From Deinococcus sp. (GTDB lineage Bacteria; Deinococcota; Deinococci; Deinococcales; Deinococcaceae), in contig NZ_JAGLBB010000044.1 of assembly GCF_018260555.1 (NCBI RefSeq), positions 1-28,416 of the forward strand: 28,416 bases of DNA, in the 5' to 3' direction. The notes under the pieces were generated by a model. It made no database searches, was not told the DNA's origin, and saw only the letters and a list, made by a program, of their open reading frames with translations. A program made the position numbers and the translations under genes. Shown in pieces: positions 1 through 8,042 of this stretch (position 1 is the first letter of the stretch; each line of letters starts with the position of its first letter).

Positions 1-666
1 CTGCAACTGGGCCGCGCGCGCCGCCTGAAACCGCAAGCCCAGCGGGGGCCGAAACTGGACGCCCGCCGCACCCTGCGCGCCGCCGCCCGCACCGCCGGGG
101 ACGCCACGCTGCTGCGCTGGCTGGGCCGCCCACGCCGGGCGCCACGCTTCCTGCTGGTGATCGACGGGAGCCGCTCGATGGGCGGGGACGCCACGCTGCT
201 CCTGCGGTTCGCGCAGGCGCTGCACCTGCGCTCGCGGCGGGTAGAGGTCTACGCCTTCAGTACCGGCCTGGCCCGCCTGACGCCTGCGCTGCGCCGGGCC
301 GCCCCGGGCGTGCCCCTGAGCCTCCCGGACCTGGGGGAAGCCTGGGGCGGCGGCACCCGCATCGGCGAGAACCTGCTGCGGTTGGCGCGTGAGGAACGCG
401 CCCGCGTGAACCGCGACACGCTGGTCCTGATCCTCAGTGACGGGCTGGATACCGGCGAGCCTGCACTCGTCAGCCGGGCGCTGCGGGACCTGCGCGCCCA
501 GGCGGGGCAGGTCGTGTGGCTCTCGCCCCTGGCGGCCCTGCCGGGCTACCGGCCGGTGCAGCGGGCCATCCTGGCGGCCCTGCCGTTCCTGAACGCGCTG
601 CTGCCCGTGGCCAGCGTGGCCGACCTGCACGCCCTCCCGCGCCGCCTGAACACCGCCCGCCGCTGA
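1..666 (+). CDS. VWA domain protein, CoxE-like (5' partial)
   Basis: The frame is open from base 1, so the N-terminus lies outside the window. The visible part holds a von Willebrand factor A domain. A hydrophobic strand runs into the metal-ion site (MIDAS) motif DGSRS (bases 160-174), followed by GGGTRIGENL with the conserved MIDAS threonine and by LVLILSDGLDTGEP with the third MIDAS acidic position. The layout matches CoxE-type VWA proteins, which usually pair with a MoxR-type AAA+ ATPase in metal-centre or complex maturation. That partner would be expected upstream, outside the window. The sequence before the VWA domain is Arg-rich, as is usual in this family. The exact substrate cannot be told from this fragment. 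The gene stops at TGA and is followed by a repeat-filled gap. Confidence 0.8.
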   Translation: MQLGRARRLKPQAQRGPKLDARRTLRAAARTAGDATLLRWLGRPRRAPRFLLVIDGSRSMGGDATLLLRFAQALHLRSRRVEVYAFSTGLARLTPALRRAAPGVPLSLPDLGEAWGGGTRIGENLLRLAREERARVNRDTLVLILSDGLDTGEPALVSRALRDLRAQAGQVVWLSPLAALPGYRPVQRAILAALPFLNALLPVASVADLHALPRRLNTARR

Positions 667-743
667 GGGTGTCCGGACTGTCGCCTGTTTCCCACCCTGC
701 CCATGCGCCGGGAACTCCGCGCCCGGCAGCCCACGTTGCCCCC

Positions 744-935
744 ATACGGACTGCCGCTCCATTCCACCACAGTCGAACAAGCGCCGCCTGCGACTCCATA
801 CCGCCCAATCCGTACCTTGTTCCCACTCGCGTCCGCTCGGATTGATTCATAAGTGCAGCGAATCAATCGGAATCCGTATCACTCGTGCCGGTCGGGTTGA
901 ACGGTCTTTGCAGCTCCTTCAATCGGAATCCGTAT
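744..935. repeat. Interspersed palindromic repeat, copy A (composite)
   Basis: The copy begins ATACGGACTGCCG (744) and has a first right end CGGAATCCGTAT at 868-879, giving a 136-bp core. A second right end, CGGAATCCGTAT at 924-935, follows a 56-bp tail that resembles the right half of the copy at 27070-27227 (shared GGTCTTTGCAG and TTCAATCGGA). It therefore looks like one 136-bp unit joined to the right end of another subtype. The copy takes up most of the 314-bp gap between the VWA gene and the lipoprotein gene. I see no gene in the rest of that gap. Confidence 0.8.
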
Positions 936-980
936 GGGTCCGTAAGGGTCTTGCAAGGCGCGGCGTGCTGAAATCCGGGC

Positions 981-2333
981 ATGACGCGATCCCTCACCAC
1001 CCTCCCCACCCGTTCCCCGCAGCGGCCCGCGCGCGGCTGGCGCACCCCGGCGCTGCTGCTGGCGGCGTCGCTGCTGGCCTCCTGCGGCGGGACAGCCAGA
1101 CCTGCCGGTGGCAGCGGGACACCCGGCGCGGGCGGGAACGTCACGCCGGGCGCGCTGGTGGTCAGCGTGGAGGACGCGGCGGTGGTGGGCGCCTTCGCGC
1201 ACAGCGGCAGCCTGCGCGTGCGGGGCGTGTCACCGGCCGGTGTGGGCGCGGCCCTCGCGGCCGGGCAGCCCGGGACGCAGCTGAGCGTGGGCACCCCGGT
1301 CGCCAGTGGCGGCGACACGCTTCTGCCTGTCACGCTGGGCGGCGTGGCCCTCGCGTCTGGCGGCTCGGCGCAGCTGACCGTGACGGCCGGCACGCAGCGG
1401 CAGGCCGTGACCGTCACCGTGCTGGGCAGCGCGGCGCACTCCATCCCGGCGGGCACTCCCTACCTGGCCAGCGCCGCCCGCACGCAGGGGCAGCAGGTGC
1501 TGCTGCGCGCGCCCGCCAGCGCCGACGAGGCCTCGCGGCATAGCCTGATACGTTTCGACGCTGCGGACGCCACCTTCGCGCCCCTGGCCTTCCCGGTCAC
1601 GGGGTTCGAGACCATCACCAGTCACGCCGTGAGCGGCGCAGACGCCTGGGTGGCGGTGCGCGGCGTGAGTGCCGAGGGCAGTTTCCTGCTGCGGCGCGGC
1701 GCGGACGGCCGCACGCAGCGCTTCATGGCAGGCACGGTCGAGACGCTCAATAACCTGCTGGTCCTCCCGGACGGCCGCGTGGCGTTCACGGCGTACGGTC
1801 AACCGCAGGTCCTGCTGCTCGACCCGGTGGGCGGCGCGCTCAGCCGCCTGCCCACGGACGGCCCGCCGGACAGCGCGGCGCTGGGCCCAGACGGCCTGCT
1901 GTACTTCACGCGGCGCGGCGACGCCCCGGCAGTCGTGCAGGTGGAGCTGCTCGGCGGTCAGTCGCGTGCGTTCCCGGTCGGCACGCCCGGCGTGAGCGTC
2001 CCCGTCAGCCTGAACGCCGCGCCGGACGGCACGCTGTGGTTCACGGAATCCCGCACCGGCAGCCTGTGGAACCTCGACCCGGTCAGTGGCAAGCAGCGCA
2101 GCGTGACCCTGCCCACCGGCGCCCGCGCAGGTGAGGTCGCCGTGGCCCCCGACGGGACCGTCTGGGCGGCCGATACCGAGCGCGGCGACCTGCTGCGCGC
2201 CGGGCCGGGCGACATCCGCGCCGTCACCATCAACCTGCCTGCCGTGCCCGGCGGAGGCCCCCGCGCCCTGAGCGCCGCGCCGGGCGGCACCCTCTGGTTC
2301 GAAACGGGCGGCCAGCTCGGACAGATCCGCTAA
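981..2333 (+). CDS. Lipoprotein with predicted Vgb/NHL-like beta-propeller
   Basis: The 450-residue product starts with an Arg-rich n-region, a hydrophobic stretch (residues 23-33) and a lipobox LLASC with Cys35, so it should be a lipid-anchored envelope protein. A low-complexity Gly/Ala/Pro linker follows. Roughly residues 150-450 contain repeated blades of the type (G/A)PDGxLxFT and APDGTVWAADTERGDL, as in streptogramin-lyase (Vgb) and SMP-30 style propellers. I see no catalytic residues that would prove lyase activity, so binding or sensing is as likely. The start follows TGAAAT by 6 bases with no Shine-Dalgarno, fitting a leaderless mRNA. It converges on the ABC exporter operon and shares a bidirectional terminator with it. 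Confidence 0.75.
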   Translation: MTRSLTTLPTRSPQRPARGWRTPALLLAASLLASCGGTARPAGGSGTPGAGGNVTPGALVVSVEDAAVVGAFAHSGSLRVRGVSPAGVGAALAAGQPGTQLSVGTPVASGGDTLLPVTLGGVALASGGSAQLTVTAGTQRQAVTVTVLGSAAHSIPAGTPYLASAARTQGQQVLLRAPASADEASRHSLIRFDAADATFAPLAFPVTGFETITSHAVSGADAWVAVRGVSAEGSFLLRRGADGRTQRFMAGTVETLNNLLVLPDGRVAFTAYGQPQVLLLDPVGGALSRLPTDGPPDSAALGPDGLLYFTRRGDAPAVVQVELLGGQSRAFPVGTPGVSVPVSLNAAPDGTLWFTESRTGSLWNLDPVSGKQRSVTLPTGARAGEVAVAPDGTVWAADTERGDLLRAGPGDIRAVTINLPAVPGGGPRALSAAPGGTLWFETGGQLGQIR

Positions 2334-2351
2334 CCAACCGTTGGCAGCCGG

Positions 2352-2420
2352 TGATGGTCAAAGGTTGATGGTTGATGGAGGGAATCGCCGCCTCCATCAA
2401 CCATCGACTTTCAACCATCA
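2352..2420. terminator. Bidirectional terminator hairpin between convergent genes
   Basis: A 30-base left arm (2352-2381) pairs with 2391-2420 at 27 of 30 positions around a 9-base loop. The arms are built from the repeated word GGTTGAT / ATCAACC. It lies exactly between the lipoprotein stop (2333) and the ABC permease stop (2432). There is no long T-run, so it may act as a two-way transcription block or an mRNA 3' end protector. Confidence 0.7.
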
Positions 2421-2431
2421 ACCCCTCGGCG

Positions 2432-3304
2432 CTACAGGTCGCGGCGGCTGAAGCGGTACATGGCGGCCAGGACAGCCAGCACAGCCAGCACGGCGGCCCA
2501 GACGACCAGTCCGGCCGCGATGGGGGCGTTGGCGAAGAAGGGATTCGCGCCGCGTGAGGCCTCGCTGATCTGGAGGGCCACCGCGGGTTGCAGGTGGTAA
2601 CTGGCGCCCAACCACAGGGCGTTGGTGGGCATCAGGGCGTTCGCGGCGCGGCCCAGGGTAGTCAGGGTGGGCGTATCGGCGAACGCACCGATGGACCCCA
2701 GGATGCCGCCCGTGAAGCCCACGCCGTACAGCACGAACACGCCGATGCCGTTGGCGAGCGTGGTGAACAGCGTGCTGCCCAGCACGGTCAGGGCGGTCAG
2801 CAGCAGCGTGGACAGCAGGATCAGGCCGGTTGCGGCCAGCGGGGCGGGCGGCAGGTACCCGGTGATGGCGTACACGCCGCCGAGCAGTCCAGCGCTGAGC
2901 AGCGCCACGTAACCGAGGTTCACGGCGCTGAACCCCAGCCAGCGGCCCAGGACGAGTTGCGCGCGGCTGATGGGCCGCGCGATGACGCTCTGCATCACAC
3001 CGTTCTCGATGTCGCCGCTGACGGCCCCCACCGTGGACAGCACGGCCATCAGGGACCCCAGGAAGTACACGAGGTACATGCCGAACATGGCCGAGTAGAT
3101 GACGGGCAGGTTCGACGCGCCGTTCAGGCTGCGGCCGTCCAGTCCGGCGTCCAGCGACCGCTGGTCCAGGGTCCCTTCCAGCCGCACGATGCCGTACAGG
3201 TAGAAGCCCAGGAACAGCGCGGTCAGCAGCAGCAGCACGCTCACGAGGCGCTTACGGATCGCCTCGCGCAGTGAGAGTTCCGCGATCAGCAGGGCGTTAC
3301 GCAC
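2432..3304 (-). CDS. ABC-2 type transporter permease
   Basis: The product has 290 residues and is an integral membrane subunit of an ABC exporter. The N-terminus AELSLREAIRKR followed by a first hydrophobic helix (about residues 22-42) is typical of ABC-2 permeases. A soluble loop follows, then about five more hydrophobic segments. The motif SGDIENGVMQSVIARPISRAQLVLGRW matches the conserved ABC-2 signature region facing the ATPase. The GTG start lies inside the end of the upstream ATPase gene (8-bp overlap), indicating translational coupling and a two-gene operon. The substrate is not identifiable. NosY-like and bacteriocin or multidrug exporters share this form. Confidence 0.85.
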   Translation of the reverse strand: MRNALLIAELSLREAIRKRLVSVLLLLTALFLGFYLYGIVRLEGTLDQRSLDAGLDGRSLNGASNLPVIYSAMFGMYLVYFLGSLMAVLSTVGAVSGDIENGVMQSVIARPISRAQLVLGRWLGFSAVNLGYVALLSAGLLGGVYAITGYLPPAPLAATGLILLSTLLLTALTVLGSTLFTTLANGIGVFVLYGVGFTGGILGSIGAFADTPTLTTLGRAANALMPTNALWLGASYHLQPAVALQISEASRGANPFFANAPIAAGLVVWAAVLAVLAVLAAMYRFSRRDL

Positions 3305-4265
3305 GGGCGGCCCCCTGGCCCAGGCGGGCGGTGCGGGCGCTGCTGTCCGGGGTGTCCTCGATCAGGTCCAGGAACATGGTTTCCAGGTCCGGGCGGCGCG
3401 CCTTCAGGGCGTACAGGCGGGCGCCGGCGGCGTGAATGGCGCTGGCGACGGCCGGAATGGTGTCCTCGTGGTCCAGCCACAGTTCCACGTCGGTGCGGCC
3501 CGGCGTGTTCGTGTCGGTGTGACGCAGTTCGCCGAGACCCGCCAGGGTGTCCAGCAGGCCCGGTGGCAGGTGATCCACGCGCACGTCCAGCGGCAGGACG
3601 CCGCCCATCAGTTCGCGCATGCTGCCCTGCCGCAGCACGCGGCCCTGTTTCACGAACGCCACGCGGTCGCACACCTGCTCGACTTCCGACAGCAGGTGCG
3701 AGTTCAGGAACACGGCCGTGCCCTCGCCGCGCAGCCGCTCGATGATCTCGCGTACCTCGACCCGCCCGATCGGGTCCAGGGCGCTGGTCGGTTCATCCAG
3801 GAACACCAGTTGTGGGCGGGCCAGGATCGCTCCGGCCAGCCCGGCACGCTGCAACATGCCCTTGGAGTACCCGCCCAGGTTCTCACCGCCGCGCCCGCCC
3901 AGGCCCACGGTCTCCAGCACCTGCGGGATGCGGGCCCTCAGTTCGGCGGCCTTCAGGCCCGCCAGCCGCCCGTGAAAACGCAGGAATTCCTCGGCGGTCA
4001 TCCAGGTCTGAAAGCGGAACTGTTCGGGCAGGAACCCCAGGCGCTCCCGCACGGCCGGGTCGTGCGGACTGCCACCGAGAACCTGCACGCGCCCGGCGCT
4101 GGGGTGCACGAGACCCAGGAGCATCTTCACGGTGGTGCTCTTACCCGCGCCGTTCGGGCCGAGGAATCCGAACACCTCGCCCGGCGGGACGGTCAGGGTC
4201 AGGCTCTCCACCACGGCCCGGCCCCGGTATTCCTTGCGTAACTCCTGCGTTTCTATGGCGTTCAC
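3297..4265 (-). CDS. ABC transporter ATP-binding protein
   Basis: This is the nucleotide-binding subunit partnering the overlapping ABC-2 permease. The motifs, numbered from the upstream ATG at 4277, are complete: Walker A GPNGAGKST (residues 40-48), Q-loop Q86, signature YSKGM (137-141), Walker B LVFLDEP (157-163) and H-loop H194. A C-terminal regulatory extension of about 110 residues is typical of CcmA/NosF-like ABC-2 ATPases. I choose the GTG at 4265 as start. The ATG at 4277 overlaps TATGCT, a good -10 hexamer whose 3' end is 7 bases before that GTG, so a leaderless start there explains the sequence better. The 4277 start would add only four residues. Confidence 0.88.
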   Translation of the reverse strand: MNAIETQELRKEYRGRAVVESLTLTVPPGEVFGFLGPNGAGKSTTVKMLLGLVHPSAGRVQVLGGSPHDPAVRERLGFLPEQFRFQTWMTAEEFLRFHGRLAGLKAAELRARIPQVLETVGLGGRGGENLGGYSKGMLQRAGLAGAILARPQLVFLDEPTSALDPIGRVEVREIIERLRGEGTAVFLNSHLLSEVEQVCDRVAFVKQGRVLRQGSMRELMGGVLPLDVRVDHLPPGLLDTLAGLGELRHTDTNTPGRTDVELWLDHEDTIPAVASAIHAAGARLYALKARRPDLETMFLDLIEDTPDSSARTARLGQGAARA

Positions 4266-4511
4266 GCGGCTCAGCATAGGCGCGCGCCGCCAACCGAATC
4301 GTCAGTCTTTCTGCGGAAGGCCCGGCCCGCTCCTGCTGGGGCGCGTTCCGGCTGCGGCCCTGTCCGCCTCATGGGACCTGGTCTGGTGCGGCGGCCGCGT
4401 TGCGTCTGTGCCGCCGCCGTCCCTGCTCCGCTCTCGCTCGCTGGGGGTGATGGGGGGGGCCAGCGGGGCAACTTCATGAAATCTTGATATTCCGCTGCAC
4501 AATCAGGAAGA

Positions 4512-6209
4512 ATGCCTGTCATGTCCGCCCCACTCGCTCCTGGCCTCCCGGGACTGCCCACGGCTCTCCCGCCGGAGCTGCTTGCGCAGTGGCACGATTC
4601 GGCCAGCGACCGGGAAAGGGCGCGCACGCTGGTGGCCATCGCCCGCTTCGCGCGGCAGTCGTCCATGCACGCCGCGCAGCAGCTGGGCCAGGCGGCCCTG
4701 AACTTCGCCATGCAGGCCAGCGCCCCGGAGGAAGCAGTCCTGGCACTCATCGGGCTGGGCTTCGTGGCGGCGCACCTGAACCAGCCGGACCGCTCGCAGG
4801 AGAGCGTGGCGCGCGCCACCGAACTGATTCACGAGCACGGACTGAGTCACCTGCTGTCCTCAGTGGTGAACGTGCGCGCCCTGGCGCAGGTGCTGATCGG
4901 CGACACGAACAGCGCCCGGCAGGACCTGCAAGAAGCCCTGAGCATCGCGCGGCAAGAAGGCCACCCGGTCGACATCGGGAACGCCCTCATTAACCTGGGA
5001 TGGCTGGCGAACAGCACGGGCAACCCCGACGAGGCGCTGCACCAGCTGAACCTGCTCGAAGAGCACATTCATACGCTGAGTGACACCAACATCATCCATG
5101 ACCAGAACAACTACCTGCATGAAAACCGCGCGGCTGCCTACGTGCTCCTGGCCCGCCGCGCCCGCGAGCGGGGCCGCCCGGAAGCAGTAGAGCAGGCAGC
5201 CCGCCAGGGCCTGACTGTGCTGCGCGCCGCCACGGCCTCCCTGCGCACCCTTCCCGACCCAAGCATCGAGATGATATGCCACGCTCACGAAAGCGCCCTG
5301 CACCTGCTGCTGGGTAACCTAAGCGGCGCGCAGCAGGCCGCCGACCGGGCTGCCGCCATGAGTAGCGACTTCGACCAGCAGCTGTACATCGATGTACCCA
5401 TGTGCCGCGCCGAACTGTACGAGGCGCAGGGCAACCCGGCCGCCGCGCTGGCGCACTACCAGCAGGCGCTGACCCTGGTGCGCAGCCAGAAACGACACCG
5501 GGACACGCAGGTGATCCTGCGGGCCATGGCCGCCCTGCACGAACGCGCCGGGCAGTTCGCGCAGGCCCTGCAGGTGACCCGCGACGCCTTGCAAGACACC
5601 CAGGAGGCCCTGAAGCGCGTGAACATGGCTGCCCAGCGGCACCTGTCCCTGGCCCAGGATCTGCAACAGGCCCGGCGGGACGCCAGTTCCTGGCAGGACC
5701 GCCTCCGGCACGCTGAAACCCTGGCCCGCCAGGACACACTGACCGGACTGCTCAACCGCCGGGGCCTGGAAGAAGGCCTGCTCGCCATGACTGAAAACAG
5801 CACGGACCTGCTGGCCACACTGTTTCTGGACATCGATCACTTTAAACGCGTGAATGAGCGGCACTCTCATGCGGGCGGGGATCAGGCACTGCGGGGTGTG
5901 GCTGGCCTGCTGCGCGCTCAGCTGACCCGCAGGCCGCAGGCACTACTGGCCCGCTACGGCGGCGAGGAGTTCGTACTGGTCACCCCCGTCGCGAACGCCA
6001 CGCAGGCCCACGCGCTGGCCGAAGCATGCCGCCGCGCCGTGGCCGATCACGACTGGTCCGCGCTGCTGCCCGGGACGAAGCTGACCGCCAGCGTCGGGTA
6101 CGCCGTCGAACCAGGCGAACGCCTGAGCGAGGCTCTCACGCAGGCCGACGAGCACCTGTACCGCGCCAAACGCGCTGGCCGCAACCGCGTGTACCCACCC
6201 AGCGACTGA
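4512..6209 (+). CDS. TPR-repeat diguanylate cyclase (GGDEF)
   Basis: The 565-residue protein should make cyclic di-GMP. Residues about 30-370 form helical TPR-like pairs (for example INLGWLANSTGNPDEALHQL and YEAQGNPAAALAHYQQAL). A predicted coiled coil (about 365-410) links them to a C-terminal GGDEF domain. The active loop is GGEEF (483-487), with upstream LDIDHFKRVN for metal and substrate binding. The residues at the inhibitory I-site are RPQA rather than RxxD, so canonical product feedback is probably lost. I see no signal peptide or membrane helix, so it is likely cytosolic and regulated through the TPR part. The start is uncertain. ATG 4512 follows CACAAT by 8 bases (leaderless option), while ATG 4521 has AGGAAG 10 bases upstream. 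Confidence 0.9.
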   Translation: MPVMSAPLAPGLPGLPTALPPELLAQWHDSASDRERARTLVAIARFARQSSMHAAQQLGQAALNFAMQASAPEEAVLALIGLGFVAAHLNQPDRSQESVARATELIHEHGLSHLLSSVVNVRALAQVLIGDTNSARQDLQEALSIARQEGHPVDIGNALINLGWLANSTGNPDEALHQLNLLEEHIHTLSDTNIIHDQNNYLHENRAAAYVLLARRARERGRPEAVEQAARQGLTVLRAATASLRTLPDPSIEMICHAHESALHLLLGNLSGAQQAADRAAAMSSDFDQQLYIDVPMCRAELYEAQGNPAAALAHYQQALTLVRSQKRHRDTQVILRAMAALHERAGQFAQALQVTRDALQDTQEALKRVNMAAQRHLSLAQDLQQARRDASSWQDRLRHAETLARQDTLTGLLNRRGLEEGLLAMTENSTDLLATLFLDIDHFKRVNERHSHAGGDQALRGVAGLLRAQLTRRPQALLARYGGEEFVLVTPVANATQAHALAEACRRAVADHDWSALLPGTKLTASVGYAVEPGERLSEALTQADEHLYRAKRAGRNRVYPPSD

Positions 6210-6272
6210 AACCGATTCCGGTTGATTCGGTTCAAGCCTGAATCAAACCGGGCGGACGCGAGGAGGAAGAGC
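6208..6272. repeat. Interspersed repeat, inverted partial copy
   Basis: Read on the minus strand, this stretch matches the right half of copy A: CTCGCGTCCGCCCGG, TTGATTCA, then GAATCAACCGGAATC. It ends next to the stop of the GGDEF gene and is placed head-to-head with the following partial copy at 6273. The outer end is decayed. Confidence 0.6.
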
Positions 6273-6360
6273 ATACGGATTCCGCTTCATTCCGCCCAGG
6301 AGCGGCCATTGTTCCTGCTGGCATCCGGCCGGGACTCAATCGGAACTGCACCCAATCATC
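6273..6360. repeat. Interspersed palindromic repeat, internally deleted copy B
   Basis: The left end ATACGGATTCCG and the next CTTCATTCCGCC match the copy at 9115. The middle is shorter. The right half (TTGTTCCTGCT, GGAACTGCACC, AATCAT) is recognisable but lacks the final CGGAATCCGTAT. It stops at the 3' end of the convergent aldo/keto reductase gene. Confidence 0.65.
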
Positions 6361-6365
6361 CTGAC

Positions 6366-7310
6366 TCAGCGGGTCAGGATGGTCTCGATCTGCTCGATCA
6401 CGTCGCTGCTCAGGCGCACGCCGGCAGCCTTCACGGTGTCCTCGATCTGATGGACCTTCGTGGCCCCCGTGATCACGCTGCTCACGCCCTTTTGCCGCAG
6501 AATCCAGGCGAGCGCCAGTTGCGCGCGGGTGATGTTCAGGTTGTCGGCGACCGCCTTCAGATCGCGGACCTTCTGGATGTTCTCGTCGGTCAGGAAGTTC
6601 TTACCCCAGTTTTCCTTCTCGGTCAGGCGCGCGCCCTCGGGTTTGCCGTCGTCGTACTTGCCGGTCAGCAGGCCCATGGCGAGCGGGCTCCAGACGACCA
6701 GGCCCACGCCGGCCGTCTCGGTGTACGGCAGGATTTCTTTCTCGACGCGGTCGCGGCGGATCATGGAGTACTCGGGCTGCTCGGTGATGGGCGCGTGCAG
6801 GCCGCTCGCGCGGGCAAACTCGACCGCCTGGGCGATGCGTGCGGCGGGCCACATACTGGTGCCCCAGTACAGGGCCTTGCCGTCACGGATGACCTGATCG
6901 AAGGCCATGACGATCTCTTCCATGGGCACGTCGGGGTCGTAGCGGTGCGCGAAGTACACGTCGAGGTGGTCGGTGCCCAGGCGTTTCAGGCTGCCGTCGA
7001 TGCTGTGCAGGATATGCTTGCGGCTCAGGCCACGGTCGTTCACTTCGTCACTCATGGGCCAGTACACCTTGGAGCTGATGACCAGCGTGTGGCGCGGCAG
7101 TTCACGCAGCACGTTGCCCATCAGTTCCTCGCTACGTCCCCTGGCGTAGATGTCGGCCTGGTCGAAGAAATTCACGCCACCGTCGTACGCGGCGGTGACG
7201 ATGTCGCGCACCATCTGCTGCTCGTTCACGCCGACGCCGTACGTTTCCCAGCCGCCCAGGGCGACTTCGCTGACCTTCAGACCGCTCTTGCCGAGGTTCC
7301 GGTATTCCAT
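6366..7310 (-). CDS. Aldo/keto reductase (Kv-beta / YghZ-like)
   Basis: This 314-residue NADPH-dependent carbonyl reductase is a single (beta/alpha)8 barrel. The N-terminus MEYRNLGKSGLKVSEVALGGW is the standard family opening. The catalytic tetrad is visible as D50, Y55 (DQADIYARG), K81 (SSKVYWP) and H122 (YFAHRYDPD). The segment VWSPLAMGLLTGKYDDGKP is characteristic of the potassium-channel beta-subunit-like branch. The NADP-binding end is the stretch around VSSVITGATKVHQIEDTV. The physiological substrate is unknown; methylglyoxal or other aldehydes are family possibilities. The gene is monocistronic, and a short palindrome overlaps its presumed -10 element. Confidence 0.92.
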   Translation of the reverse strand: MEYRNLGKSGLKVSEVALGGWETYGVGVNEQQMVRDIVTAAYDGGVNFFDQADIYARGRSEELMGNVLRELPRHTLVISSKVYWPMSDEVNDRGLSRKHILHSIDGSLKRLGTDHLDVYFAHRYDPDVPMEEIVMAFDQVIRDGKALYWGTSMWPAARIAQAVEFARASGLHAPITEQPEYSMIRRDRVEKEILPYTETAGVGLVVWSPLAMGLLTGKYDDGKPEGARLTEKENWGKNFLTDENIQKVRDLKAVADNLNITRAQLALAWILRQKGVSSVITGATKVHQIEDTVKAAGVRLSSDVIEQIETILTR

Positions 7311-7317
7311 GCGGGAT

Positions 7318-7333
7318 ACTTTATCGGATAAAG
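7318..7333 (-). promoter_or_regulatory. Candidate operator over the -10 of the aldo/keto reductase
   Basis: The sequence CTTTATC (7319-7325) and GATAAAG (7327-7333) form a perfect 7-bp inverted repeat around one base. On the minus strand TAAAGT (7318-7323) lies 7 bases before the ATG and is the best -10 candidate. A repressor bound to the palindrome would cover it. No cognate regulator gene is adjacent. Confidence 0.4.
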
Positions 7334-7483
7334 CATCGGTCGGCCGTCAGGTGAAACCCGCATAAAGAGACACTCAGCACAATGCACCGGAGGTGTGGAA
7401 CGCCCCGCCTGTCACGCGGCGCGGCACAGGCCGGGTCAGACGACGGGGCTGCGCGCCGCGCGCCGGGCCGTTTACGCTGGGTC

Positions 7484-7867
7484 ATGCGTCAGAACATCAG
7501 CAGTGGCAGCCCCTGGGAAGCGCAGATCGGATACTCGCGCGCCGTGAAGATCGGGAACACCGTGCAGGTCAGCGGCACGACCGCCACCGTGAACGGCGAG
7601 GTCGTCGGCGAGGGCGACCCCGCCGAGCAGACCCTCGCGGCCCTGGGCATTATCCGCACCGCCCTCGAAACGGCCGGCGCGCAGCTGTCCGACGTGGTTC
7701 GCACCCGCATCTACCTGACCGACATCAGCCGCTGGGAAGAGGTGGGCCGCGCGCACGGCGAGGTGTTCGGTGACATCCGCCCCGCCACGACCATGGTGCA
7801 GGTCGCCGCCCTAATCGACCCGCTGCACCTCGTGGAAATCGAGGCGGAAGCCGTTATCGGCGGGTAA
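7484..7867 (+). CDS. RidA family protein (YjgF/YER057c/UK114), Arg-less type
   Basis: The 127-residue protein is a Rid-fold trimer-forming protein. The segments YSRAVKIGNTVQVSGTTA, ALETAGAQLSDVVRTRIYLTDI and LVEIEAEAVIGG are family hallmarks. Classic RidA imine deaminases carry an Arg in the motif PARSxVEV. Here the motif is PATTMVQV with Thr102 in place of that Arg, so 2-aminoacrylate deaminase activity is unlikely and another ligand is probable. I use ATG 7484 because family homology begins right there and TACGCT lies 5 bases upstream (leaderless). The open frame back to 7382 has no family sequence. The stop overlaps the first base of repeat copy D. Confidence 0.88.
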   Translation: MRQNISSGSPWEAQIGYSRAVKIGNTVQVSGTTATVNGEVVGEGDPAEQTLAALGIIRTALETAGAQLSDVVRTRIYLTDISRWEEVGRAHGEVFGDIRPATTMVQVAALIDPLHLVEIEAEAVIGG

Positions 7868-8004
7868 TACGGACTGCCGTCTGCTTGGTTTATACCCCGG
7901 AACATCACAGGGTTGGCAACTCCACTCCCGGTAGCCCGCCCTGCTCCTCCTCGCGTCCGACTCTGACCAGATGGCCTGGCAAGTCATCTGGTCGGAATCG
8001 GTAG
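7867..8004. repeat. Interspersed palindromic repeat, copy D
   Basis: This 138-bp copy starts ATACGGACTGCCG at the last base of the RidA stop codon and ends CGGAATCGGTAG, a decayed right end. Its left half (GGTTGGCAACTCCAC) matches the copy at 27070. A private hairpin CCAGATG/CATCTGG sits near the right end. It lies just upstream of the promoter of the next gene. Confidence 0.7.
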
Positions 8005-8042
8005 AACGCGGGCTCAGGGCGGTGGGCAGCGACAATGGACGC

